NCBI RefSeq assembly: GCF_032854445.1
Contig: NW_027018206.1
Location: 1-57,689, forward strand
DNA length: 57,689 bases
Origin: Liolophura sinensis
Taxonomy: Eukaryota > Mollusca > Polyplacophora > Chitonida > Chitonidae
Direction of reading: 5' to 3'
A model generated the notes under the pieces. The model did no database searches. It was not told the origin of the DNA and worked only from the letters and a program-made list of their open reading frames with translations. Positions 38,601 through 51,500 of this stretch are shown in pieces. A program made the translations under genes and the position numbers. Numbering within the stretch: position 1 is the stretch's first letter; every line of letters begins with the position of its first letter.

Positions 38601-40882
38601 TATAAAAAAAACAAAAGGTACTTGATACAATCCGCTGTAAAAAGTACAATTGAACACTGACCCACATCAATAAGGTGCCAAAGGATGCGCAATTGGGCCA
38701 GGCATCTCCAGCTGTTGAAAAATTGCAAATTTCCTTGGTTTCCATGGAGTAAGAGCCGTTGCTGGGCACGTGATCTTGACATCAATTATTATTTATTTGT
38801 GGCTACAGCCAAAAGTATTGGTCGGAGAGCAACGCGGTTTGCACCATTCGATTTCTCGTCACAAAATACGTCGGATTAGCCTCTTTACAGCAGCATTGGA
38901 ACAGTTTTTCCACTTTTGTGTTTTTGCCTGGTCTTTTTGCTTATTGAAATCGGCTACATTAACTATGTACAATCGCGACTGGTCATTACTATATTCAACT
39001 TTTCATTATAAGTTATGTGCCCTTCGGTAGCCCAGACGACGTCAAATCTTTGGGCCAAGCCCATTTAACTCACCCAGCAAATGTCTTACTCCTAAGTCGA
39101 AGACAAACTCAATGTCTTTATCTACATGTAGAAAAACCACACCATTTGTTTATAAAAAAACACAAGGTACTTGATACAGTCTGCTGTAAAAAGTACAATT
39201 GAACACTGACCCACATCAATAAGGTGCCAAAAGATGCGCAATTGGGCCAGGCATCTCCAGCTGTTGAAAAATTGCAAATTTCTATGGTTTCCATGGATTA
39301 AGAGCCGTTGCTGGGCACGTGATCTTGACATCATTGATTATTCATTTGTGGCTACAGCCAAAAGTATTGGTGGGAGAGCAACGCGGTTTGCACCATTCGA
39401 TTTCTCGTCACAAAATACGTCGGATTAGCCTCTTACCAGCAGCATTGGAACAGTTTTTCTACTTTTGGATTTTTGCCTGGTCTTTTTGCGAATTGAAATC
39501 GGCTACATTAACTATGTACAATCGCGACTGGTCATTACTATATTCAACTTTTCATTATAAGTTATGTGCCCTTCGGTAGCCCAGACGACGTCAAATCATT
39601 GGGCCAAGCCCATTTAACTCACCCAGCAAATGTCTTACTTCTAAGTCGAAGAAACCCTCAATGTCTTTATCTACATGTAGAAAAACCACACCATTTGTAT
39701 ATCAAAAAAAACAAAAGGTACTTGATACAATCCGCTGTAAAAAGTACAATTGAACACTGACCCACATCAATAAGGTGCCAAAAGATGCGCAATTGGGCCA
39801 GGCATCTCCAGCTGTTGAAAAATTGCAAATTTCCTTGGTTTCCATGGAGTAAGAGCCGTTGCTGGGCACGTGATCTTGACATCATTGATTATTCATTTGT
39901 GGCTACAGCCAAAAGTATTGGTCGGAGAGCAACGCGGTTTGCACCATTCGATTTCTCGTCACAAAATACGTCGGATTAGCCTCTTACCAGCAGCATTGGA
40001 ACAGTTTTTCTACTTTTGGATTTTTGCCTGGTCTTTTGCGAATTGAAATCGGCTACATTAACTATGTACAATCGCGACTGGTCATTACTATATTCAACTT
40101 TTCATTATAAGTTATGTGCCCTTCGGTAGCCCAGACGATGTCAAATCTTTGGGCCAAGCCCATTTAACTCACCCAGCAAATGTCTTACTTCTAAGTCGAA
40201 GAGAAACTCAATGTCTTTATCTACATGTAGAAAAACCACACCATTTGTATATAAAAAAAACACAAGGTACTTGATACAATCCGCTGTAAAAAGTACAATT
40301 GAACACTGACCCACATCAATAAGGTGCCAAAGGATGCGCAATTGGGCCAGGCATCTCCAGCTGTTGAAAAATTGCAAATTTCCTTGGTTTCCATGGAGTA
40401 AGAGCCGTTGCTGGGCACGTGATCTTGACATCATTGATTATTCATTTGTGGCTACAGCCAAAAGTATTGGTCGGAGAGCAACGCGGTTTGCACCATTCGA
40501 TTTCTCGTCACAAAATACGTCGGATTAGCCTCTTACCAGCAGCATTGGAACAGTTTTTCTACTTTTGGATTTTTGCCTGGTCTTTTGCGAATTGAAATCG
40601 GCTACATTAACTATGTACAATCGCGACTGGTCATTACTATATTCAACTTTTCATTATAAGTTATGTGCCCTTCGGTAGCCCAGACGACGTCAAATCTTTG
40701 GGCCAAGCCCATTTAACTCACCCAGCAAATGTCTTACTTCTAAGTCGAAGACAAACTCAATGTCTTTATCTACATGTAGAAAAACCACACCATTTGTATA
40801 TAAAAAAAACACAAGGTACTTGATACAATCCGCTGTAAAAAGTACAATTGAACACTGACCCACATCAATAAGGTGCCAAAGG
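32634..40882. repeat. Array segment 7: mixed monomers containing early forms of the later HOR units
   Basis: Fifteen monomers run without a simple repeat of order. Several are recognisable relatives of units used later: B-like at 36,482 (AAAAGTTCAATTG), A at 37,032 (AATACAATTAAACAC with CCCAGGCGACG at its end), C at 38,685 (TCAATTATTATTTATT), S-type at 35,932 and 39,234, N at 39,785, and an L precursor at 40,334 (GAAGAGAAACTC rather than GATGAGAAACTC). In the later HORs A, B and C are adjacent in that order. Here B precedes A, and C is separated from them by two other units. The near-consensus monomers at 33,734-35,383 differ from each other very little. Confidence 0.8.
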
Positions 40883-43800
40883 ATGCGCAATTGGGCCAGG
40901 CATCTCCAGCTGTTGAAAAATTGCAAATTTCCTTGGTTTCCATGGAGTAAGAGCCGTTGCTGGGCACGTGATCTTGACATCATTGATTATTCATTTGTGG
41001 CTACAGCCAAAAGTATTGGTCGGAAAGCAACGCGGTTTGCACCATTCGATTTCTCGTCACAAAATACGTGGGATTAGCCTCTTACCAGCAGCATTGGAAC
41101 AGTTTTTCTACTTTTGGATTTTTGCCTGGTCTTTTTGCTAATTGAAATCGGCTACATTAACTATGTACAATCGCGACTGGTCATTACTATATTCAGCATT
41201 TCATTATAAGTTATGTGCCCTTCGGTAGCCCAGACGACGTCAAATCTTTGGGCCAAGCCCATTTAACTCACCCAGCAAATGTCTTACTCCTAAGTCGAAG
41301 ACAAACTCAATGTCTTTATCTACATGTAGAAAAACCACACTATTTGTTTATAAAAAAACACAAGGTACTTGATACAATCCGCTGTAAAAAGTACAATTGA
41401 ACACTGACCCACATCAATAAGGTGCCAAAGGATGCGCAATTGGGCCAGGCATCTCCAGCTGTTGAAAAATTGCAAATTTCCTTGGTTTCCATGGAGTAAG
41501 AGCCGTTGCTGGGCACGTGATCTTGACATCATTGATTATTCATTTGTGGCTACAGCCAAAAGTATTGGTCGGAGAGCAACGCGGTTTGCACCATTCGATT
41601 TCTCGTCACAAAATACGTCGGATTAGCCTCTTACCAGCAGCATTGGAACAGTTTTTCTACTTTTGGATTTTTGCCTGGTCTTTTTGCGAATTGAAATCGG
41701 CTACATTAACTATGTACAATCGCGACTGGTCATTACTATATTCAACTTTTCATTATAAGTTATGTGCCCTTCGGTAGCCCAGACGACGTCAAATCATTGG
41801 GCCAAGCCCATTTAACTCACCCAGCAAATGTCTTACTTCTAAGTCGAAGAAACCCTCAATGTCTTTATCTACATGTAGAAAAACCACACCATTTGTATAT
41901 CAAAAAAAACAAAAGGTACTTGATACAATCCGCTGTAAAAAGTACAATTGAACACTGACCCACATCAATAAGGTGCCAAAAGATGCGCAATTGGGCCAGG
42001 CATCTCCAGCTGTTGAAAAATTGCAAATTTCCTTGGTTTCCATGGAGTAAGAGCCGTTGCTGGGCACGTGATCTTGACATCATTGATTATTCATTTGTGG
42101 CTACAGCCAAAAGTATTGGTCGGAGAGCAACGCGGTTTGCACCATTCGATTTCTCGTCACAAAATACGTCGGATTAGCCTCTTACCAGCAGCATTGGAAC
42201 AGTTTTTCTACTTTTGGATTTTTGCCTGGTCTTTTCCGAATTGAAATCGGCTACATTAACTATGTACAATCGCGACTGGTCATTACTATATTCAACTTTT
42301 CATTATAAGTTATGTGCCCTTCGGTAGCCCAGACGACGTCAAATCTTTGGGCCAAGCCCATTTAACTCACCCAGCAAATGTCTTACTTCTAAGTCGAAGA
42401 CAAACTCAATGTCTTTATCTACATGTAGAAAAACCACACCATTTGTATATAAAAAAAACACAAGGTACTTGATACAATCCGCTGTAAAAAGTACAATTGA
42501 ACACTGACCCACATCAATAAGGTGCCAAAGGATGCGCAATTGGGCCAGGCATCTCCAGCTGTTGAAAAATTGCAAATTTCCTTGGTTTCCATGGAGTAAG
42601 AGCCGTTGCTGGGCACGTGATCTTGACATCATTGATTATTCATTTGTGGCTACAGCCAAAAGTATTGGTCGGAGAGCAACGCGGTTTGCACCATTCGATT
42701 TCTCGTCACAAAATACGTCGGATTAGCCTCTTACCAGCAGCATTGGAACAGTTTTTCTACTTTTGGATTTTTGCCTGGTCTTTTGCGAATTGAAATCGGC
42801 TACATTAACTATGTACAATCGCGACTGGTCATTACTATATTCAACTTTTCATTATAAGTTATGTGCCCTTCGGTAGCCCAGACGACGTCAAATCTTTGGG
42901 CCAAGCCCATTTAACTCACCCAGCAAATGTCTTACTTCTAAGTCGAAGACAAACTCAATGTCTTTATCTACATGTAGAAAAACCACACCATTTGTATATA
43001 AAAAAAACACAAGGTACTTGATACAATCCGCTGTAAAAAGTACAATTGAACACTGACCCACATCAATAAGGTGCCAAAGGATGCGCAATTGGGCCAGGCA
43101 TCTCCAGCTGTTGAAAAATTGCAAATTTCCTTGGTTTCCCTGGAGTAAGAGCCGTTGCTGGGCACGTGATCTTGACATCATTGATTATTCATTTGTGGCT
43201 ACAGCCAAAAGTATTGGTCGGAAAGCAACGCGGTTTGCACCATTCGATTTCTCGTCACAAAATACGTCGGATTAGCCTCTTACCAGCAGCATTGGAACAG
43301 TTTTTCTACTTTTGGATTTTTGCCTGGTCTTTTGCGAATTGAAATCGGCTACATTAACTATGTACAATCGCGACTGGTCATTACTATATTCAACTTTTCA
43401 TTATAAGTTATGTGCCCTTCGGTAGCCCAGACGACGTCAAATCTTTGGGCCAAGCCCATTTAACTCACCCAGCAAATGTCTTACTTCTAAGTCGAAGACA
43501 AACTCAATGTCTTTATCTACATGTAGAAAAACCACACCATTTGTATATAAAAAAAACACAAGGTACTTGATACAATCCGCTGAAAAAAATACAATTAAAC
43601 ACTGACCCACATCAATAAGGTGCCAAAGGATGCGCAATTGGGCCAGGCATCTCCAGCTGTTGAAAAATTGCAAATTTCTATGGTTTCCATGGAGTAAGAG
43701 CCGTTGCTGGGCACGTGATCTTGACATCATTGATTATTCATTTGTGGCTACAGCCAAAAGTATTGGTCGGAAAGCAACGCGGTTTGCACCATTCGATTTC

Positions 43801-44727
43801 TCGTCACAAAATACGTCGGATTAGCCTCTTACCAGCAGCATTGGAACAGTTTTTCCACTTTTGGATTTTTGCCTGGTCTTTTTGCGAATTGAAATCGGCT
43901 ACATTAACTATGTACAATCGCGACTGGTCATTACTATATTCAACTTTTCATTATAAGTTATGTGCCCTTCGGTAGCCCAGGCGACGTCAAATCTTTGGGC
44001 CAAGCCCATTTAACTCACCCAGCAAATGTCTTACTTCTAAGTCGAAGACAAACTCAATGTCTTTATCTACATGTAGAAAAACCACACCATTTGTATATAA
44101 AAAAAACACAAGGTACTTGATACAATCCGCTGTGAAAAGTTCAATTGAACACTGACCCACATCAATAAGGTGCCAAAGGATGCGCAATTGGGCCAGGCAT
44201 CTCCAGCTGTTGAAAAATTGCAAATTTCCTTGGTTTCCATGGAGTAAGAGCCGTTGCTGGGCACGTGATCTTGACATCATTGATTATTCATTTGTGGCTA
44301 CAGCCAAAAGTATTGGTCGGAGAGCAACGCGGTTTGCACCATTCGATTTCTCGTCACAAAATACGTCGGATTAGCCTCTTACCAGCAGCATTGGAACAGT
44401 TTTTCTACTTTTGGATTTTTGCCTGGTCTTTTGCGAATTGAAATCGGCTACATTAACTATGTACAATCGCGACTGGTCATTACTATATTCAACTTTTCAT
44501 TATAAGTTATGTGCCCTTCGGTAGCCCAGACGACGTCAAATCTTTGGGCCAAGCCCATTTAACTCACCCAGCAAATGTCTTACTTCTAAGTCGAAGACAA
44601 ACTCAATGTCTTTATCTACATGTAGAAAAACCACACCATTTGTATATAAAAAAACACAAGGTACTTGATACAATCCGCTGTAAAAAGTACAATTGAACAC
44701 TGACCCACATCAATAAGGTGCCAAAGG
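40883..44727. repeat. Array segment 8a: 7-monomer HOR, 3,845 bp (I'-S-N-V-Q-A-B/C)
   Basis: Anchors are 40,883, 41,432, 41,983, 42,532, 43,081, 43,630 and 44,180. I' carries ATACGTGGGAT. S carries CTCCTAAGTCG and TTTATAAAAAAAC. N carries GAAACCCTC. V has no special marker. Q carries TTTCCCTGG. A carries AATACAATTAAACAC and ends CCCAGGCGACG. The last unit starts as B (AAAAGTTCAATTG) but ends with the four-T GGTCTTTTGCG found at the end of C, not the five-T end of the B units at 47,476 and 52,971. It therefore looks like a B/C hybrid that has lost one monomer. Confidence 0.88.
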
Positions 44728-47700
44728 ATGCGCAATTGGGCCAGGCATCTCCAGCTGTTGAAAAATTGCAAATTTCCTTGGTTTCCATGGAGTAAGAGCC
44801 GTTGCTGGGCACGTGATCTTGACATCATTGATTATTCATTTGTGGCTACAGCCAAAAGTATTGGTCGGAAAGCAACGCGGTTTGCACCATTCGATTTCTC
44901 GTCACAAAATACGTGGGATTAGCCTCTTACCAGCAGCATTGGAACAGTTTTTCTACTTTTGGATTTTTGCCTGGTCTTTTTGCTAATTGAAATCGGCTAC
45001 ATTAACTATGTACAATCGCGACTGGTCATTACTATATTCAGCATTTCATTATAAGTTATGTGCCCTTCGGTAGCCCAGACGACGTCAAATCTTTGGGCCA
45101 AGCCCATTTAACTCACCCAGCAAATGTCTTACTCCTAAGTCGAAGACAAACTCAATGTCTTTATCTACATGTAGAAAAACCACACCATTTGTTTATAAAA
45201 AAACACAAGGTACTTGATACAATCCGCTGTAAAAAGTACAATTGAACACTGACCCACATCAATAAGGTGCCAAAGGATGCGCAATTGGGCCAGGCATCTC
45301 CAGCTGTTGAAAAATTGCAAATTTCCTTGGTTTCCATGGAGTAAGAGCCGTTGCTGGGCACGTGATCTTGACATCATTGATTATTCATTTGTGGCTACAG
45401 CCAAAAGTATTGGTCGGAGAGCAACGCGGTTTGCACCATTCGATTTCTCGTCACAAAATACGTCGGATTAGCCTCTTACCAGCAGCATTGGAACAGTTTT
45501 TCTACTTTTGGATTTTTGCCTGGTCTTTTTGCGAATTGAAATCGGCTACATTAACTATGTACAATCGCGACTGGTCATTACTATATTCAACTTTTCATTA
45601 TAAGTTATGTGCCCTTCGGTAGCCCAGACGACGTCAAATCATTGGGCCAAGCCCATTTAACTCACCCAGCAAATGTCTTACTTCTAAGTCGAAGAAACCC
45701 TCAATGTCTTTATCTACATGTAGAAAAACCACACCATTTGTATATCAAAAAAAACAAAAGGTACTTGATACAATCCGCTGTAAAAAGTACAATTGAACAC
45801 TGACCCACATCAATAAGGTGCCAAAAGATGCGCAATTGGGCCAGGCATCTCCAGCTGTTGAAAAATTGCAAATTTCCTTGGTTTCCATGGAGTAAGAGCC
45901 GTTGCTGGGCACGTGATCTTGACATCATTGATTATTCATTTGTGGCTACAGCCAAAAGTATTGGTCGGAGAGCAACGCGGTTTGCACCATTCGATTTCTC
46001 GTCACAAAATACGTCGGATTAGCCTCTTACCAGCAGCATTGGAACAGTTTTTCTACTTTTGGATTTTTGCCTGGTCTTTTCCGAATTGAAATCGCCTACA
46101 TTAACTATGTACAATCGCGACTGGTCATTACTATATTCAACTTTTCATTATAAGTTATGTGCCCTTCGGTAGCCCAGACGACGTCAAATCTTTGGGCCAA
46201 GCCCATTTAACTCACCCAGCAAATGTCTTACTTCTAAGTCGATGAGAAACTCAATGTCTTTATCTACATGTAGAAAAACCACACCATTTGTATATAAAAA
46301 AAACACAAGGTACTTGATACAATCCGCTGTAAAAAGTACAATTGAACACTGACCCACATCAATAAGGTGCCAAAGGATGCGCAATTGGGCCAGGCATCTC
46401 CAGCTGTTGAAAAATTGCAAATTTCCTTGGTTTCCCTGGAGTAAGAGCCGTTGCTGGGCACGTGATCTTGACATCATTGATTATTCATTTGTGGCTACAG
46501 CCAAAAGTATTGGTCGGAAAGCAACGCGGTTTGCACCATTCGATTTCTCGTCACAAAATACGTCGGATTAGCCTCTTACCAGCAGCATTGGAACAGTTTT
46601 TCTACTTTTGGATTTTTGCCTGGTCTTTTGCGAATTGAAATCGGCTACATTAACTATGTACAATCGCGACTGGTCATTACTATATTCAACTTTTCATTAT
46701 AAGTTATGTGCCCTTCGGTAGCCCAGACGACGTCAAATCTTTGGGCCAAGCCCATTTAACTCACCCAGCAAATGTCTTACTTCTAAGTCGAAGACAAACT
46801 CAATGTCTTTATCTACATGTAGAAAAACCACACCATTTGTATATAAAAAAAACACAAGGTACTTGATACAATCCGCTGAAAAAAATACAATTAAACACTG
46901 ACCCACATCAATAAGGTGCCAAAGGATGCGCAATTGGGCCAGGCATCTCCAGCTGTTGAAAAATTGCAAATTTCTATGGTTTCCATGGAGTAAGAGCCGT
47001 TGCTGGGCACGTGATCTTGACATCATTGATTATTCATTTGTGGCTACAGCCAAAAGTATTGGTCGGAAAGCAACGCGGTTTGCACCATTCGATTTCTCGT
47101 CACAAAATACGTCGGATTAGCCTCTTACCAGCAGCATTGGAACAGTTTTTCCACTTTTGGATTTTTGCCTGGTCTTTTTGCGAATTGAAATCGGCTACAT
47201 TAACTATGTACAATCGCGACTGGTCATTACTATATTCAACTTTTCATTATAAGTTATGTGCCCTTCGGTAGCCCAGGCGACGTCAAATCTTTGGGCCAAG
47301 CCCATTTAACTCACCCAGCAAATGTCTTACTTCTAAGTCGAAGACAAACTCAATGTCTTTATCTACATGTAGAAAAACCACACCATTTGTATATAAAAAA
47401 AACACAAGGTACTTGATACAATCCGCTGTGAAAAGTTCAATTGAACACTGACCCACATCAATAAGGTGCCAAAGGATGCGCAATTGGGCCAGGCATCTCC
47501 AGCTGTTGAAAAATTGCAAATTTCCTTGGTTTCCATGGAGTAAGAGCCGTTGCTGGGCACGTGATCTTGACATCATTGATTATTCATTTGTGGCTACAGC
47601 CAAAAGTATTGGTCGGAGAGCAACGCGGTTTGCACCATTCGATTTCTCGTCACAAAATACGTCGGATTAGCCTCTTACCAGCAGCATTGGAACAGTTTTT

Positions 47701-48573
47701 CTACTTTTGGATTTTTGCCTGGTCTTTTTGCGAATTGAAATCGGCTACATTAACTATGTACAATCGCGACTGGTCATTACTATATTCAACTTTTCATTAT
47801 AAGTTATGTGCCCTTCGGTAGCCCAGACGACGTCAAATCTTTGGGCCAAGCCCATTTAACTCACCCAGCAAATGTCTTACTTCTAAGTCGAAGACAATCT
47901 CAATGTCTTTATCTACATGTAGAAAAACCACACCATTTGTATATAAAAAAAACAAAAGGTACTTGATACAATCCGCTGTAAAAAGTACAATTGAACACTG
48001 ACCCACATCAATAAGGTGCCAAAGGATGCGCAATTGGGCCAGGCATCTCCAGCTGTTGAAAAATTGCAAATTTCCTTGGTTTCCATGGAGTAAGAGCCGT
48101 TGCTGGGCACGTGATCTTGACATCAATTATTATTTATTTGTGGCTACAGCCAAAAGTATTGGTCGGAGAGCAACGCGGTTTGCACCATTCGATTTCTCGT
48201 CACAAAATACGTCGGATTAGCCTCTTACCAGCAGCATTGGAACAGTTTTTCTACTTTTGGATTTTTGCCTGGTCTTTTGCGAATTGAAATCGGCTACATT
48301 AACTATGTACAATCGCGACTGGTCATTACTATATTCAACTTTTCATTATAAGTTATGTGCCCTTCGGTAGCCCAGACGACGTCAAATCTTTGGGCCAAGC
48401 CCATTTAACTCACCCAGCAAATGTCTTACTTCTAAGTCGAAGACAAACTCAATGTCTTTATCTACATGTAGAAAAACCACACCATTTGTATATAAAAAAA
48501 CACAAGGTACTTGATACAATCCGCTGTAAAAAGTACAATTGAACACTGACCCACATCAATAAGGTGCCAAAGG
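44728..48573. repeat. Array segment 8b: 7-monomer HOR, 3,846 bp (I-S-N-L/Q-A-B-C)
   Basis: Anchors are 44,728, 45,277, 45,828, 46,377, 46,926, 47,476 and 48,026. This unit has full B and C monomers and a fourth monomer combining the L marker (GATGAGAAACTC, 46,241-46,252) with the Q marker (TTTCCCTGG, 46,431-46,439). In the 10-mer these two markers sit in separate monomers three units apart. The N monomer ends with AAATCGCCTAC, shared with the first N of each 10-mer and not with segment 8a. Confidence 0.9.
46243..46436. repeat. Recombination junction inside a hybrid L/Q monomer
   Basis: The monomer anchored at 46,377 starts with the L-specific GATGAGAAACTC and continues with the Q-specific TTTCCCTGG and GGAAAGC. 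In the 10-mer, L is followed by N', V and then Q. Joining the front of L to the back of Q removes exactly three monomers (5,495 minus 3,846 is 1,649 bp). The interval given is bounded by the two informative sites. The direction, deletion from a 10-mer or the ancestor of it, is not fixed by this site alone. Confidence 0.75.
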
Positions 48574-51500
48574 ATGCGCAATTGGGCCAGGCATCTCCAG
48601 CTGTTGAAAAATTGCAAATTTCCTTGGTTTCCATGGAGTAAGAGCCGTTGCTGGGCACGTGATCTTGACATCATTGATTATTCATTTGTGGCTACAGCCA
48701 AAAGTATTGGTCGGAAAGCAACGCGGTTTGCACCATTCGATTTCTCGTCACAAAATACGTGGGATTAGCCTCTTACCAGCAGCATTGGAACAGTTTTTCT
48801 ACTTTTGGATTTTTGCCTGGTCTTTTTGCTAATTGAAATCGGCTACATTAACTATGTACAATCGCGACTGGTCATTACTATATTCAGCATTTCATTATAA
48901 GTTATGTGCCCTTCGGTAGCCCAGACGACGTCAAATCTTTGGGCCAAGCCCATTTAACTCACCCAGCAAATGTCTTACTCCTAAGTCGAAGACAAACTCA
49001 ATGTCTTTATCTACATGTAGAAAAACCACACCATTTGTTTATAAAAAAACACAAGGTACTTGATACAATCCGCTGTAAAAAGTACAATTGAACACTGACC
49101 CACATCAATAAGGTGCCAAAGGATGCGCAATTGGGCCAGGCATCTCCAGCTGTTGAAAAATTGCAAATTTCCTTGGTTTCCATGGAGTAAGAGCCGTTGC
49201 TGGGCACGTGATCTTGACATCATTGATTATTCATTTGTGGCTACAGCCAAAAGTATTGGTCGGAGAGCAACGCGGTTTGCACCATTCGATTTCTCGTCAC
49301 AAAATACGTCGGATTAGCCTCTTACCAGCAGCATTGGAACAGTTTTTCTACTTTTGGATTTTTGCCTGGTCTTTTTGCGAATTGAAATCGGCTACATTAA
49401 CTATGTACAATCGCGACTGGTCATTACTATATTCAACTTTTCATTATAAGTTATGTGCCCTTCGGTAGCCCAGACGACGTCAAATCATTGGGCCAAGCCC
49501 ATTTAACTCACCCAGCAAATGTCTTACTTCTAAGTCGAAGAAACCCTCAATGTCTTTATCTACATGTAGAAAAACCACACCATTTGTATATCAAAAAAAA
49601 CAAAAGGTACTTGATACAATCCGCTGTAAAAAGTACAATTGAACACTGACCCACATCAATAAGGTGCCAAAAGATGCGCAATTGGGCCAGGCATCTCCAG
49701 CTGTTGAAAAATTGCAAATTTCCTTGGTTTCCATGGAGTAAGAGCCGTTGCTGGGCACGTGATCTTGACATCATTGATTATTCATTTGTGGCTACAGCCA
49801 AAAGTATTGGTCGGAGAGCAACGCGGTTTGCACCATTCGATTTCTCGTCACAAAATACGTCGGATTAGCCTCTTACCAGCAGCATTGGAACAGTTTTTCT
49901 ACTTTTGGATTTTTGCCTGGTCTTTTCCGAATTGAAATCGCCTACATTAACTATGTACAATCGCGACTGGTCATTACTATATTCAACTTTTCATTATAAG
50001 TTATGTGCCCTTCGGTAGCCCAGACGACGTCAAATCTTTGGGCCAAGCCCATTTAACTCACCCAGCAAATGTCTTACTTCTAAGTCGATGAGAAACTCAA
50101 TGTCTTTATCTACATGTAGAAAAACCACACCATTTGTATATAAAAAAAACACAAGGTACTTGATACAATCCGCTGTAAAAAGTACAATTGAACACTGACC
50201 CACATCAATAAGGTGCCAAAGGATGCGCAATTGGGCCAGGCATCTCCAGCTGTTGAAAAATTGCAAATTTCCTTGGTTTCCATGGAGTAAGAGCCGTTGC
50301 TGGGCACGTGATCTTGACATCATTGATTATTCATTTGTGGCTACAGCCAAAAGTATTGGTCGGAGAGCAACGCGGTTTGCACCATTCGATTTCTCGTCAC
50401 AAAATACGTCGGATTAGCCTCTTACCAGCAGCATTGGAACAGTTTTTCTACTTTTGGATTTTTGCCTGGTCTTTTTGCGAATTGAAATCGGCTACATTAA
50501 CTATGTACAATCGCGACTGGTCATTACTATATTCAACTTTTCATTATAAGTTATGTGCCCTTCGGTAGCCCAGACGACGTCAAATCATTGGGCCAAGCCC
50601 ATTTAACTCACCCAGCAAATGTCTTACTTCTAAGTCGAAGAAACCCTCAATGTCTTTATCTACATGTCGAAAAACCACACCATTTGTATATCAAAAAAAA
50701 CAAAAGGTACTTGATACAATCCGCTGTAAAAAGTACAATTGAACACTGACCCACATCAATAAGGTGCCAAAAGATGCGCAATTGGGCCAGGCATCTCCAG
50801 CTGTTGAAAAATTGCAAATTTCCTTGGTTTCCATGGAGTAAGAGCCGTTGCTGGGCACGTGATCTTGACATCATTGATTATTCATTTGTGGCTACAGCCA
50901 AAAGTATTGGTCGGAGAGCAACGCGGTTTGCACCATTCGATTTCTCGTCACAAAATACGTCGGATTAGCCTCTTACCAGCAGCATTGGAACAGTTTTTCT
51001 ACTTTTGGATTTTTGCCTGGTCTTTTCCGAATTGAAATCGGCTACATTAACTATGTACAATCGCGACTGGTCATTACTATATTCAACTTTTCATTATAAG
51101 TTATGTGCCCTTCGGTAGCCCAGACGACGTCAAATCTTTGGGCCAAGCCCATTTAACTCACCCAGCAAATGTCTTACTTCTAAGTCGAAGACAAACTCAA
51201 TGTCTTTATCTACATGTAGAAAAACCACACCATTTGTATATAAAAAAAACACAAGGTACTTGATACAATCCGCTGTAAAAAGTACAATTGAACACTGACC
51301 CACATCAATAAGGTGCCAAAGGATGCGCAATTGGGCCAGGCATCTCCAGCTGTTGAAAAATTGCAAATTTCCTTGGTTTCCATGGAGTAAGAGCCGTTGC
51401 TGGGCACGTGATCTTGACATCATTGATTATTCATTTGTGGCTACAGCCAAAAGTATTGGTCGGAGAGCAACGCGGTTTGCACCATTCGATTTCTCGTCAC

